Assembly (NCBI RefSeq): GCF_900142475.1 | Contig: NZ_FRAY01000005.1 | Coordinates: forward strand, 186,001-250,000 | DNA: 64,000 nucleotides | Direction of reading: 5' to 3' | Source: Fibrobacter sp. UWH4 | GTDB lineage: Bacteria; Fibrobacterota; Fibrobacteria; Fibrobacterales; Fibrobacteraceae | Shown: one piece after another, positions 8,764-16,209 of the stretch | How the letters are laid out: each line of letters begins with the position of its first letter | Position numbering within the stretch: the first letter of the stretch is position 1 | The notes under the pieces: generated by a model | Told to the model about the DNA's origin: nothing | What the model saw: the letters and a program-made list of their open reading frames with translations, nothing else | Database searches by the model: none | Program-made: the position numbers and the translations under genes

Positions 8764-9852
8764 TTATTTGACCGGGCGTTTTTCGTCGCTCAGGTCGAGC
8801 CCTGGAATGTCTGATTCCAGTAGGGTCGCCTGGGCGTTTATCTTTTTAAGGAAATCCTGCGTGGCGGGTGCGCTTTCGTCCTGAATCCGGTGTCTCGCTC
8901 CCTTGAGGAACTTTTCGACCTTGGCGATGTGGCCACATGTTATTTCACTGCAGTAAGTATCTGCCATACGTTCGAAAATGTATTCTTCGGCGGTTCTTGA
9001 AAGGTGGACCATGTCGCTTTCGTAGAATCGGTAGTCGCGCAGCTCGTCCATCACGATTTCGTAGCTCGGAAAATAATCTATGGTGGGAAAGGTTCCTGAG
9101 CTGGCCGAAGGGACGGTGGTGACACTGCTTATTGCGCTATTTACTGCGAGCTGTAATGTCGCCTTAGAAAGTGTGTTGTTATGGGCGCCGTCGCTCATGT
9201 GTCGCAGCGGCGATACGGTAAAGACGATGCGGGGGGTGTTGTCGCTTGTAAATCTTGCAACGTCATTGCGAGCCGAAGGCGAAGCAATCCTGGTCTGATT
9301 TTTTATCTTGCGCAGATTTTCGACGATTTCGCAGATGGCGCTGGCCGCCTCATCTACGCTAATCATCCTGCGTTCAAAAAGTGCGGGGTCTTGTCGGTGG
9401 CAATTCGAAACGGGCTTACCGCTGTCCTTTAAATAGTAAACGAATGCGGTGCCGAGCGTAATAAAGACGGCATCTGCCTTTCGCAGAAAATCCCGTGCCT
9501 GCGTTGTCGCGGCGTTCAGCTTCGCGATGCATTCTTCGCGGGTATGGCCCGAAAGAGAACTGTGCGCGTCCCAGCAGTGCCAAAGGTTATCGCCGTGGCC
9601 GTTGTCGCGACATACATCTTGGAACACGTCGGTGTCGCCGTAGACTTTACCTTCGGCGATGTTCTTTACCATTTGGGCAATTGAAAGTGGATTGTAGATT
9701 GTGCCGAACGGGTTCGCCAGCACTTTGAATTTACGTGACGCGAACTGTGCCGAAATGTTGTCTGCAAAACAGGAACCGATGAATACCAAGTTCGACTTGT
9801 AGTCGATGCGCAAATCGCTGGCGGGAATGTCTACTTTCGAGAAAAAGTTCAT
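8764..9852 (-). CDS. GSCFA domain protein carrying two in-frame repeat insertions
   Basis: 362 residues with the family-naming motif GSCFADNIS at 27-35, followed by NPFGTIYNPLSI and TLGTAFVYY. These are the signatures of the GSCFA family, which is related in fold to SGNH/GDSL esterases; the substrate is unknown. Two stretches are foreign: TRIASPSARNDV (DNA 9262-9294) and VPSASSGTFP (DNA 9091-9116). Both are exact-frame translations of dispersed intergenic repeats. They sit either side of the well-conserved VFTVSPLRHMSDGAHNN and probably form surface loops, so the protein may still work. It is the only gene facing the fatty-acid-like operon and may or may not be related to it. Confidence 0.85.
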   Translation of the reverse strand: MNFFSKVDIPASDLRIDYKSNLVFIGSCFADNISAQFASRKFKVLANPFGTIYNPLSIAQMVKNIAEGKVYGDTDVFQDVCRDNGHGDNLWHCWDAHSSLSGHTREECIAKLNAATTQARDFLRKADAVFITLGTAFVYYLKDSGKPVSNCHRQDPALFERRMISVDEAASAICEIVENLRKIKNQTRIASPSARNDVARFTSDNTPRIVFTVSPLRHMSDGAHNNTLSKATLQLAVNSAISSVTTVPSASSGTFPTIDYFPSYEIVMDELRDYRFYESDMVHLSRTAEEYIFERMADTYCSEITCGHIAKVEKFLKGARHRIQDESAPATQDFLKKINAQATLLESDIPGLDLSDEKRPVK

Positions 9853-10068
9853 ACAGCAAATTTAAATAGAATTCAATGACCTTGTGGGCAAACTTGAAAT
9901 TTATTGTGAGAAATGCTTGATTTTTATATTAATTTTAAAGAAATGTTGAAATTTTTGAAAAATAATGAAAAATTTATTGTAAAAACTATTGATTTTTTAA
10001 AATTCTTTGTTTATATTTAGGATGTACTTAACTTGGGCCGAGCTTTCGGGGGGTTAAGAGGAGGACAA
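9853..10068 (+). promoter_or_regulatory. AT-rich promoter region of the TIGR02147/FISUMP operon
   Basis: The gap is about 75-80% A+T. A good sigma-70 type promoter is visible: TTGATT at 9989-9994, a 17-bp spacer, and TATATT at 10012-10017. It would start transcription near 10025, about 45 nt before the ATG at 10069, which has a GAGGAGG box. Several TTGAAATTT/AAATTTATTGT runs upstream could be regulator sites, but no symmetric operator stands out. Confidence 0.6.
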
Positions 10069-10899
10069 ATGAAAGATATACTTGAATATACGAGCTACCG
10101 TCAGTATATCGCGGATTATTACGCCGACAAAAAGGCGAAATCTGCGTTTACCTGGCCGGAGTTCGCTTCTGCGGCGGGATTTTCTTCGCCGGTCTACTTA
10201 AAATATGTGAGCGAAGGCCGCTTCAACTTGAGTGACGCCGCTGTCGATCGCGTTGCCGCAGCGATGCACTTGATTGGTGGCGATCTCGAATTTTTCCGTG
10301 AATTGGTGCGCTTTGACCACGCCAAGACGGACAAGGCGAAAAAGGAATCGTTCCAGAAGTTGGTGGCGATGGCGGAAAGTCGCAAGGTGAAAGTTGTCGA
10401 GGCCGATGCGTACCGCTACTTTGACAGCTGGAAAAATCCGGTGCTTCGCGAACTTGCGCCGGCCATGCCGGGTGCAAAACCGCTTGCACTAGCGAAAGCT
10501 TGTCGCCCTAAAATTACCGCTGCCGAGGTGAGTGATTCGCTGAACTTTCTGGTGAAGGCGAACATGCTTCAGAAAGACGAGAACGGCAATTACGTTCAGA
10601 CGGACAGGTCGATTACGGCTGGTCCCATGGAAGTGACTCCCGCTGTGATTCGCGGCCTGCACCGTCAAATGGGCGAACTCGCGCTTGACACAATCGAAGG
10701 CGTGCCGCAAAACGAAAGGCATTTTTCGGGTGTAACGCTTGGCATTACTCAAGGTGCCTACGACGAAATTGTCGCTGAAATCAATGCGTTCCGCAAGCGC
10801 ATTATTGAAATTGCCACGAGGGAAACCGAAACGGATGAGGTGTACCGCCTGAACATCCAGTTTTTCCCCATGACGAACAAGAGTTCTAAAAAGGGTTAG
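10069..10899 (+). CDS. TIGR02147 family protein (Fibrobacter paralogous regulator-like)
   Basis: 276 residues starting MKDILEYTSYRQYIADYYADK, the signature opening of TIGR02147, a paralogous family found mainly in Fibrobacter and related to DUF4423. The segment TWPEFASAAGFSSPVYLKYV resembles a helix-turn-helix, which supports a DNA-binding regulator, though this is not demonstrated. The middle (DAYRYFDSWKNPVLRELA) and the C-terminal VYRLNIQFFPMT are typical of the family. The start was set by a GAGGAGG box. The FISUMP lipoprotein gene follows after 9 bp with its own AGGAGG, so the two form a unit; a plausible reading is that it controls its neighbour's expression. Confidence 0.85.
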   Translation: MKDILEYTSYRQYIADYYADKKAKSAFTWPEFASAAGFSSPVYLKYVSEGRFNLSDAAVDRVAAAMHLIGGDLEFFRELVRFDHAKTDKAKKESFQKLVAMAESRKVKVVEADAYRYFDSWKNPVLRELAPAMPGAKPLALAKACRPKITAAEVSDSLNFLVKANMLQKDENGNYVQTDRSITAGPMEVTPAVIRGLHRQMGELALDTIEGVPQNERHFSGVTLGITQGAYDEIVAEINAFRKRIIEIATRETETDEVYRLNIQFFPMTNKSSKKG

Positions 10900-10908
10900 G
10901 AGGATATC

Positions 10909-12768
10909 ATGAACTACAAAACAATGAGCAGAAACTTTATCTGCAAAATGGCGATGCCGCTCGCCTTGGTGTTCGCTGCCTGTTCCACTGACGAAGGAAA
11001 TACCATTTCAAAAGTGGAAACGACTCCGGGGACGCAGATGGGAGGCTCTTCAGAAGAGCCGAGTGTTATCGCGTACAAAAATATCTCTTTGAGAGGGCGT
11101 GCTTATTATGCGCCGGCAGGTAATGAGGCCGGTTCGTCAGAAGATGTTTCTGTTCCGACGAATGTTTTTTATGATGGCGGACAGATCGTTCTGACGGAAC
11201 TGGATACGGTGACGCTTGTGCCGCTGGATGATTCCACGATTACGGAGTCCTTTAAGGGCGACGTCATAGATCCGCTCACAGGAGAAAAGGTGCCTGGTGA
11301 CGACGGAATGGCCAGTTTTGATAGTGTTTCGCTGAGGAGTCCGATTGTCTTGTTGGAAGCTGTATCGGGTGAAGTATCGCTGAGTGCGATTGTGGATATC
11401 CGGGATGCAAATACCTTTGTGATCGATGGATTGAGTCATTTGGCGACCTATCGCATACGGAAGCTGGCTGAATCTGGAATGTCGTTTGTGGCGGCGAAGG
11501 CCCAGGCTGAAACCGAAATTGCAAATGCGCTAGGTTTTGGCTCGCAAAATCCGTTCGTGGAGGAAAGCTTGATGAATTCCTCGAATGTAGCTGTGTGGCG
11601 CAAGGCGTTTAATGAATTGGTCCCGTTTAATTTGCTACAGCATTTGAAAGAGGAACTTGGCGAGTCTGGATTGTTGGCTGATTTGTCGGAAGATACAAAA
11701 AAATCTTTGACGGAAGCTGTTGAGAAGTCGCATTATTGGAGATTGTTGAGCTCTTCGCGAAAGGCCTTTGAAATGTGGGATGAGGATTTTTATCAGGAGT
11801 GCATGCAATTTAAGGCTTATTATGTGAACCTGTTGGCAAGTGTTTTCGGTGTGGGACAATGCTCTTCTGAAAACGAGGGGACGTTTGCCGATGTTCAGGG
11901 AGATTTCTTTGAACTGAAGTGCGTGTCCGGTTTTTGGGAATTTGCGTATCTCAAAACGAGCCGTTTGAATATTGCACATACGTTTGGGGCGATGGTTGAT
12001 TCTCGTGATGGCGAGGAATATAAAACGGTGACTATTGATTTGGGTGGAACTTCGCAGACCTGGATGGCGGAAAACTTAAGGTATGCGGCGGAATATTCCA
12101 ACTGCTTTATGGACAATTCGTCGTACTGCTCTGTATACGGTCGGTTGTATTCTCCGTTGTATGGCTTGGATTCGTCTTACCGAAAGTACACGACTAAAGA
12201 AGCGTGTGTTGACGTTAAAGCTTTTGAGTACTTGAGCGAGAATATGTCAGATGATACGCTGTATTGGCGGGGTAGGGCCGAAGAAGATTGTGATGAACTA
12301 TATGAATATGGCGATTATCGTGACGATGGTGATAATATGCTTTGGGACAAGGTGATCGATTCGCTCGAGACGATAAATTTTGAAGTGTGTCCGGAAGGTT
12401 GGCGCATGCCGAAGTATGAAGACTGGAATGCTTTGCTCAGTTATCTCGATGGCCTTGGACAGGGCCCTGCATTGACCTTGCTGTTGGCAAATTATGGAGA
12501 TCCTACAGGATTTGGCTTGGATCTTCTGGCTGACATTCGTGGTGAAAAAGGCGACTATAGGGCTATAGTTAGGGGTGTGGGGGAGTATCAGTTTGAGCCT
12601 GTGGTGACGCCTGAAGAAATCCGTGGAAATGCTGCGGGCGATGTCGTGGGAGCTCTTGCAACTCAAACTACTAGCCGTAGGAAGGGGGCCAATGTGTATT
12701 ATGAAGCGGTAGTGCTCGGTTACGACTTGCCCCGCTCTGGTTTTGTCCGCTGCATTAAAGACGAATAG
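10909..12768 (+). CDS. FISUMP domain lipoprotein
   Basis: 619 residues with a lipoprotein signal peptide (MAMPLALVFAAC, lipobox FAAC), then a Ser/Glu-rich spacer, a beta-rich domain, and a helical part (LSHLATYRIRKLAESGMSF) common to Fibrobacter lipoproteins. The C-terminal 250 residues are the FISUMP domain: DGEEYKTVTIDLGGTSQTWM, AENLRYA, CPEGWRMPKYEDW and the closing GFVRCIKDE. FISUMP domains are related to the fibrobacter major paralogous and C-type-lectin-like folds and are usually exported. Function is unknown. It is cotranscribed with the TIGR02147 gene and followed by a structured 3' region and a strong terminator at 12841-12867. Confidence 0.88.
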   Translation: MNYKTMSRNFICKMAMPLALVFAACSTDEGNTISKVETTPGTQMGGSSEEPSVIAYKNISLRGRAYYAPAGNEAGSSEDVSVPTNVFYDGGQIVLTELDTVTLVPLDDSTITESFKGDVIDPLTGEKVPGDDGMASFDSVSLRSPIVLLEAVSGEVSLSAIVDIRDANTFVIDGLSHLATYRIRKLAESGMSFVAAKAQAETEIANALGFGSQNPFVEESLMNSSNVAVWRKAFNELVPFNLLQHLKEELGESGLLADLSEDTKKSLTEAVEKSHYWRLLSSSRKAFEMWDEDFYQECMQFKAYYVNLLASVFGVGQCSSENEGTFADVQGDFFELKCVSGFWEFAYLKTSRLNIAHTFGAMVDSRDGEEYKTVTIDLGGTSQTWMAENLRYAAEYSNCFMDNSSYCSVYGRLYSPLYGLDSSYRKYTTKEACVDVKAFEYLSENMSDDTLYWRGRAEEDCDELYEYGDYRDDGDNMLWDKVIDSLETINFEVCPEGWRMPKYEDWNALLSYLDGLGQGPALTLLLANYGDPTGFGLDLLADIRGEKGDYRAIVRGVGEYQFEPVVTPEEIRGNAAGDVVGALATQTTSRRKGANVYYEAVVLGYDLPRSGFVRCIKDE

Positions 12769-12783
12769 CGAATTTGGGGGTTA

Positions 12784-12833
12784 GGCCTGTTTGAAGGACC
12801 GGTTAGGAGGATTCGGTTGGGGGAGAACAGGCC
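12784..12833 (+). ncRNA. Structured 3' element upstream of a terminator (candidate sRNA or 3' UTR)
   Basis: Perfect arms GGCCTGTT (12784-12791) and AACAGGCC (12826-12833) enclose a second small hairpin, ACCG (12798-12801) with CGGT (12814-12817), whose loop displays GGTTAGGAGGATT, a Shine-Dalgarno-like sequence. The element lies 16 bp after the FISUMP stop and 8 bp before a strong terminator. It could be a 3'-UTR-derived RNA; expression is not known. Confidence 0.35.
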
Positions 12834-12840
12834 GAGAACG

Positions 12841-12880
12841 AGAAGGAGGGCCTCTAGCCCTCCTTCTTTATTTTTTTTAT
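12841..12880 (+). terminator. Strong intrinsic terminator of the FISUMP operon
   Basis: An 11-bp perfect stem (AGAAGGAGGGC at 12841-12851 and GCCCTCCTTCT at 12857-12867) with a 5-nt loop is followed by TTATTTTTTTTAT. Confidence 0.92.
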
Positions 12881-12946
12881 GGCATGGAAGGAAAAATATT
12901 GTATCTTTATGGTATCTTGCGGAATAGACGCAAGAAAAGGAATTGT

Positions 12947-13702
12947 ATGAAACCTGGTAAGACCGAACTTCGTCTGAATGCTGAAATCGAAAAACGCGGT
13001 GCGCTTTTTGCCGTGCTGCTGGACCCCGATACGTCTGACGAAGTCGCATTTGTGAAGGCGGGCGCGATGGCCGCCGAGAACGGTGCCGACCTTTTGCTGG
13101 TGGGCGGTTCTTACCTAGGCAACTTCACGCTCCCCAAGCAGGTGGCTGCCCTCAAGGCCAATGTGGACTTGCCCGTGGTGCTGTTCCCGGGTGGCGCCTC
13201 CCAGGTGGTGCCAGGCTTTGACGCGATGCTTTTCATGACCCTCGTGAGCGGTCGCAATCCGAACTACCTGATTGATGAACAGGTGCGTGGCGGTGCGCTC
13301 GTGCGTGCGCTCAACATGGAAGCGATTCCGACGGCGTACCAGCTGATCAACAGCGGCAAGCGTACCACGGTCGAATACATCAGCGGCACCATGCCGGTTC
13401 CTGCAAACAAGCCTAAGCTGAGCATGGTGAACTCCATTGCGGCCGAACTTATGGGCATGCGCTATGTGTACCTGGAAGCGGGCAGCGGTGCCGAAGAGCC
13501 CGTACCCGTGGAGCACATTGCCTATACCCGCAAGGCGACCGAAATGACCATCATTACCGGTGGCGGAATCAAGGACCCGCAGACGGCCGCCATCCGCGTG
13601 GCCGCCGGTGCAAACATCATCGTGACCGGCACGCTGTGGGAAAAGGTCGAAGACCCGAAGCTGCTGGCCGAATTTGCTTCTGCAATCCACATTAAGGGCT
13701 AA
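12947..13702 (+). CDS. Geranylgeranylglyceryl/heptaprenylglyceryl phosphate synthase family protein
   Basis: 251 residues of a TIM-barrel prenyltransferase. Diagnostic stretches are LLDPDTSDEVAFVKAG, ADLLLVGGSYLG, PVVLFPGGASQV, YVYLEAGSGAEEPVP and ITGGGIKDPQTA, all matching the GGGP synthase family. Such enzymes join a polyprenyl diphosphate to sn-glycerol-1-phosphate, the first committed step of archaeal ether lipids; bacterial homologues (PcrB and group II enzymes) are known in Firmicutes, Bacteroidetes and relatives. The chain length and product here are unknown. The ATG at 12947 follows GAAAAGGA. It stands alone between a terminator and a convergent toxin-antitoxin pair. No glycerol-1-phosphate dehydrogenase is visible nearby. 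Confidence 0.85.
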   Translation: MKPGKTELRLNAEIEKRGALFAVLLDPDTSDEVAFVKAGAMAAENGADLLLVGGSYLGNFTLPKQVAALKANVDLPVVLFPGGASQVVPGFDAMLFMTLVSGRNPNYLIDEQVRGGALVRALNMEAIPTAYQLINSGKRTTVEYISGTMPVPANKPKLSMVNSIAAELMGMRYVYLEAGSGAEEPVPVEHIAYTRKATEMTIITGGGIKDPQTAAIRVAAGANIIVTGTLWEKVEDPKLLAEFASAIHIKG

Positions 13703-13709
13703 AAATTAA

Positions 13710-13979
13710 CTACGCGACTTCGATGTCGAGCTTGCTTTCGGTGTAGCGCTTGACCACGGAATTGAGCAGCGTCTGATAAGGTATGCCGACGCGTTCGGCC
13801 TTTGCCTTGAACGCTTCTAAAACACCCGGATCAAAACTTGTTCCTACCTTGGTTTTGCGTTTCTTGACTGTGGCAATGGCTGCAGCCATTGAGGGGGCTG
13901 GAGGCATGGCGAAGCCGGCATTATCACCCGTTTCGTCATATTCCCTTTCAAGGGTCAATGCAAGTTCTTTGTCTGTCAT
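13710..13979 (-). CDS. BrnA-like antitoxin (ribbon-helix-helix)
   Basis: 89 residues. The C-terminal half, TSFDPGVLEAFKAKAERVGI followed by PYQTLLNSVVKRY, is a ribbon-helix-helix DNA-binding domain of the kind found in BrnA and other CopG-like antitoxins. The N-terminal half is acidic and probably binds the toxin. A strong GAGGAGG box precedes the start. The gene lies 3 bp downstream of the toxin gene, the toxin-first order seen in BrnTA modules, so the antitoxin is expected to repress the shared promoter at 14211-14240. Confidence 0.75.
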   Translation of the reverse strand: MTDKELALTLEREYDETGDNAGFAMPPAPSMAAAIATVKKRKTKVGTSFDPGVLEAFKAKAERVGIPYQTLLNSVVKRYTESKLDIEVA

Positions 13980-13982
13980 AAT

Positions 13983-14210
13983 CTACCTCCTCGGGAAAAG
14001 TGTTATCAGCGTATCCGTGAGCGCATTATAGACCAACCTAAATTTGCATCCATCAAACACTGTGTCAACCAAAATAACAGAGTTGTCGAAATCGGATATT
14101 TTCCAATAGGAAATTGGTTCATTGGAATCGAAGAAATTTCTCACCTGTTCTTCGGAAACACCTCTTTCATCCATTCTCTGTTTTGCGTGTTCGCTTATCT
14201 TTATGTTCAT
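13983..14210 (-). CDS. DUF4258/BrnT-like toxin
   Basis: 75 residues beginning MNIKISEHAKQRMDERGVSE, the ISxHAxxRMxERG signature of DUF4258-type toxins, and ending with the strands VILVDTVFDGCKFRLVYNA and TLITLFP. Members of this fold resemble RelE/BrnT ribonucleases; activity here is inferred from family and from the adjacent antitoxin. It is the first gene of a two-gene operon. The upstream promoter places its -10 box directly against the ATG, which would make the message leaderless or move the start to Met13. Confidence 0.7.
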   Translation of the reverse strand: MNIKISEHAKQRMDERGVSEEQVRNFFDSNEPISYWKISDFDNSVILVDTVFDGCKFRLVYNALTDTLITLFPRR

Positions 14211-14240
14211 AATATATATCTTTATCTAGATAATGTCAAG
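14211..14240 (-). promoter_or_regulatory. Toxin-antitoxin promoter with palindromic operator
   Basis: On the minus strand, TTGACA is followed by a 17-bp spacer and TATATT immediately before the toxin ATG. The spacer contains the perfect 10-bp palindrome TATCTAGATA, well placed for repression by the ribbon-helix-helix antitoxin. Both boxes are near consensus. Confidence 0.6.
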
Positions 14241-14379
14241 ATATTTGTTGTAAGGTAAATTTTATTTGCCCCTATTACTTAACACGTTTGATTCAGCCCG
14301 CCAATGCCCAAATTATTGTAAAACTTTTGTAAAACCCGCAAAAGCCCAGCTATGATGCCTGTTTAGGAGGTTCTTGCAA

Positions 14380-14463
14380 ATGACACTAATTGTCGCCACC
14401 TCAATCTATATTCCTCTTAAAAAAGCGAGGATTTATGACAATCAAGGAATACTTAAAGTTTAG
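14380..14463 (+). CDS. Possible 27-residue leader peptide overlapping the next gene
   Basis: ATG at 14380 is preceded by a perfect AGGAGG (14366-14371 region) at good spacing and opens a 27-codon frame (MTLIVATSIYIPLKK...) ending at TAG 14461-14463. It runs across the start of the 161-residue gene at 14435 in another frame, an arrangement compatible with translational coupling. The peptide has no recognisable family, and composition gives no independent support. Confidence 0.35.
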   Translation: MTLIVATSIYIPLKKARIYDNQGILKV

Positions 14464-14920
14464 TTGCCTGTCGCGTGTTGCGAAAGGCGATATCCTGGAT
14501 GCAAGAATTGCTGCGGCACTTGCGGAGCGCCCCCTTTGGGAATTGGTCGAAGAATCGCAGGAACTGCTTGGCAAAGTGTGGAACAAAGTCATCGACTCGA
14601 GCCCTTATCGCAAACTCAAATGGAGCTGTAGAAAAGACACTCCGTATGTTCTTGTGTATAACGATGTGGCGGAATACCAGTCAGACGATGCAGATTGTCA
14701 AATAACGAAGGAACAGCTGCAGAAATTTTTTGATGGCTTCAGGAACGATGAATGGAAGTCGCTCTCGTGGCTCTCGAATATGCCGGAAAGTCGTGTAGAA
14801 AAGGCCGTCAAAGTTTATCCAAATGGTGTTGTGGAGTATATAGAGGCTAACTCGATAACTGGCTCTCTTTGCTTTATGCTGATTCCGCTAAAAATCTGGC
14901 AGAAAGCGGAAGAAATTTGA
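14435..14920 (+). CDS. Hypothetical protein, 161 residues
   Basis: Starts MTIKEYLKFSCLSRVAKGDI after a GCGAGG box. I do not recognise a family. It appears soluble and mixed alpha/beta, with a Trp- and Cys-containing middle (KLKWSCRKDTPYVLVYNDVA) and a C-terminal strand-rich part (VKVYPNGVVEYIEANS). No signal peptide or membrane segment is present. The short frame at 14380-14463 overlaps its start and carries the stronger ribosome binding site. Codon use and coding-length support a real gene; the role is unknown. It begins the accessory stretch between the toxin-antitoxin pair and the membrane cassette. Confidence 0.6.
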   Translation: MTIKEYLKFSCLSRVAKGDILDARIAAALAERPLWELVEESQELLGKVWNKVIDSSPYRKLKWSCRKDTPYVLVYNDVAEYQSDDADCQITKEQLQKFFDGFRNDEWKSLSWLSNMPESRVEKAVKVYPNGVVEYIEANSITGSLCFMLIPLKIWQKAEEI

Positions 14921-14984
14921 GAGTATGTCTATGTACACGCGAAGCGTATGTCTGCGTTGAACGGTTCTGCAGCTCTCGCCTTGC

Positions 14985-15025
14985 ACGTCATTGCGAGGCC
15001 CGAAGGGCCGCGGCAATCTCTAGAT
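14985..15025. repeat. Dispersed repeat of the GTCATTGCGAG type
   Basis: CGTCATTGCGAGGCCCGAAGG followed by GCCGCGGCAATCTCTAG is an imperfect inverted repeat (ATTGC...GCAAT ends with a GGCCC/GGGCC core). A close relative lies inside the GSCFA gene at 9262-9294. Confidence 0.75.
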
Positions 15026-15044
15026 GACCTCATAGGAGGCATTT

Positions 15045-15674
15045 ATGTCGAATACATTCTTTACGGACCCGCGAGACGGTGAAACCTACCGCACCGTGAA
15101 AATCGGAAATCGGATTTGGTTCGCCGAAAACTTGCGGCATAAATGCGAAGGTGCGCAGGCGTATGCCGGTGGCATGGGGTATTTGTGCTTGAATGGCGAA
15201 ACGCCGCCTTACGATTGGAACTGCGACCCAGATGTGAAGAAATATGGCTTGTGCTACTACTGGAAATTTGCAGAAGCCGCGGTCCCCAAAGGTTGGCGCT
15301 TGCCGAACAATGACGATTGGCGAGACTTGTTTAATGCAGTTGGCGCAAAATGTGAAATGGGCGAGCATGGTGCCGAAACTTACCTTGGGGCGGCTCTTGC
15401 GTTAAAGTCCAAAGACGATTGGGAAGAAGACGAACTGTTCCCTGTTGGCAAAAGTGCTGATGCATTCAACTTTACGGCGTATCCGGCGGGTTGCATGGAA
15501 GAATTCGGTTTTTGCGGAGCTCGCGGCAGACACACGCGATTCTGGAGCTCCGTCGGGCAAAACAAGTGGGCGTATCGCGTTCGATTGGACAACTTCTACG
15601 ACGATGCTATTCTCGATCGCTTCTGGAACGACTTCTCCTGCGCGAATTCAATCCGCTGCATGAAAGACTGCTGA
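15045..15674 (+). CDS. FISUMP domain protein without signal peptide
   Basis: 209 residues that consist of little more than one FISUMP domain: DPRDGETYRTVKIGNRIWFA, ENLRHKC, GLCYYWKFAEAAVPKGWRLP, NNDDWRDLF, FWSSVGQ and the closing SIRCMKDC. Unlike most members it begins directly with the domain (MSNTFFTDPRDGETY) and shows no signal peptide or lipobox, so it may stay in the cytoplasm or be fed to another export route. The start has an AGGAGG box. Function unknown. It stands alone between two repeat-filled gaps. Confidence 0.85.
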   Translation: MSNTFFTDPRDGETYRTVKIGNRIWFAENLRHKCEGAQAYAGGMGYLCLNGETPPYDWNCDPDVKKYGLCYYWKFAEAAVPKGWRLPNNDDWRDLFNAVGAKCEMGEHGAETYLGAALALKSKDDWEEDELFPVGKSADAFNFTAYPAGCMEEFGFCGARGRHTRFWSSVGQNKWAYRVRLDNFYDDAILDRFWNDFSCANSIRCMKDC

Positions 15675-15683
15675 TTCTTCTTA

Positions 15684-15745
15684 TGTCATCTCGACCTCGA
15701 ATATAATTCGAGGGAGGGAATCCATAGGGCATCTCCTATTCATTC
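15684..15745. repeat. Intergenic repeat hairpin
   Basis: GTCATCTCGACCTCGAAT begins a hairpin with arms CCTCGAAT (15695-15702) and ATTCGAGG (15706-15713), followed by GGGCATCTCCTATTCAT. The end resembles the ATCTCCTTTTTAT tail of repeats at 2007 and 25743. The rest of the 181-bp gap to 15856 is AT-rich and probably holds the promoter of the next gene. Confidence 0.55.
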
Positions 15746-15855
15746 CAAGTTGGAATATTTAAAATCGCGTTTTTTGAGGGAAAACTATAGTTTTTGTGGG
15801 GAATTGTGCTCTTTTGTAGAAAATAGGATATATTTCTTTTTGAGAAGGAAAAAAT

Positions 15856-16194
15856 ATGGATAAAGAACCAGAAGTTTTAGATGTGAAGAATTTGAACGGT
15901 GCCTCGCCACTGCAAAAGGGGCTCGCCGTTTTTTTGATGATCATGTCACTTTTGTACACCGTGTCGCCCGTTGACTTGGCGCCCGATGCCATCCCCGTGG
16001 TGGGCTGGCTCGATGATATCGGATTCCTCGTGACTGCCACCATGAATGTGGTTCAGCAGTTCTCAAAGGATCAGAATTCTGCCCTGGTGAAAATCCTAAA
16101 ATATGCCAAATGGTTTATGGTCATCGCCGTCGTAATTGCCGCTCTGTTACTCGGCGGTTTAATCGCTGCGATTGTGGCGCTGATTGTGAAGTAG
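15856..16194 (+). CDS. YkvA/DUF1232 family membrane protein
   Basis: 112 residues. The central SPVDLAPDAIPVVGWLDDIG is the DUF1232 (YkvA) signature: a membrane-embedded turn with conserved Asp residues. A second hydrophobic segment (FMVIAVVIAALLLGGLIAAI) anchors the C-terminus. YkvA proteins are of unknown function. The start follows AAGGAA. It is the first of three closely spaced genes (15 bp and 9 bp gaps) that all encode hydrophobic or membrane-active looking proteins, so it is probably the anchor or partner of the other two. Confidence 0.85.
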   Translation: MDKEPEVLDVKNLNGASPLQKGLAVFLMIMSLLYTVSPVDLAPDAIPVVGWLDDIGFLVTATMNVVQQFSKDQNSALVKILKYAKWFMVIAVVIAALLLGGLIAAIVALIVK

Positions 16195-16209
16195 AAAGGA
16201 AAATTTTGT

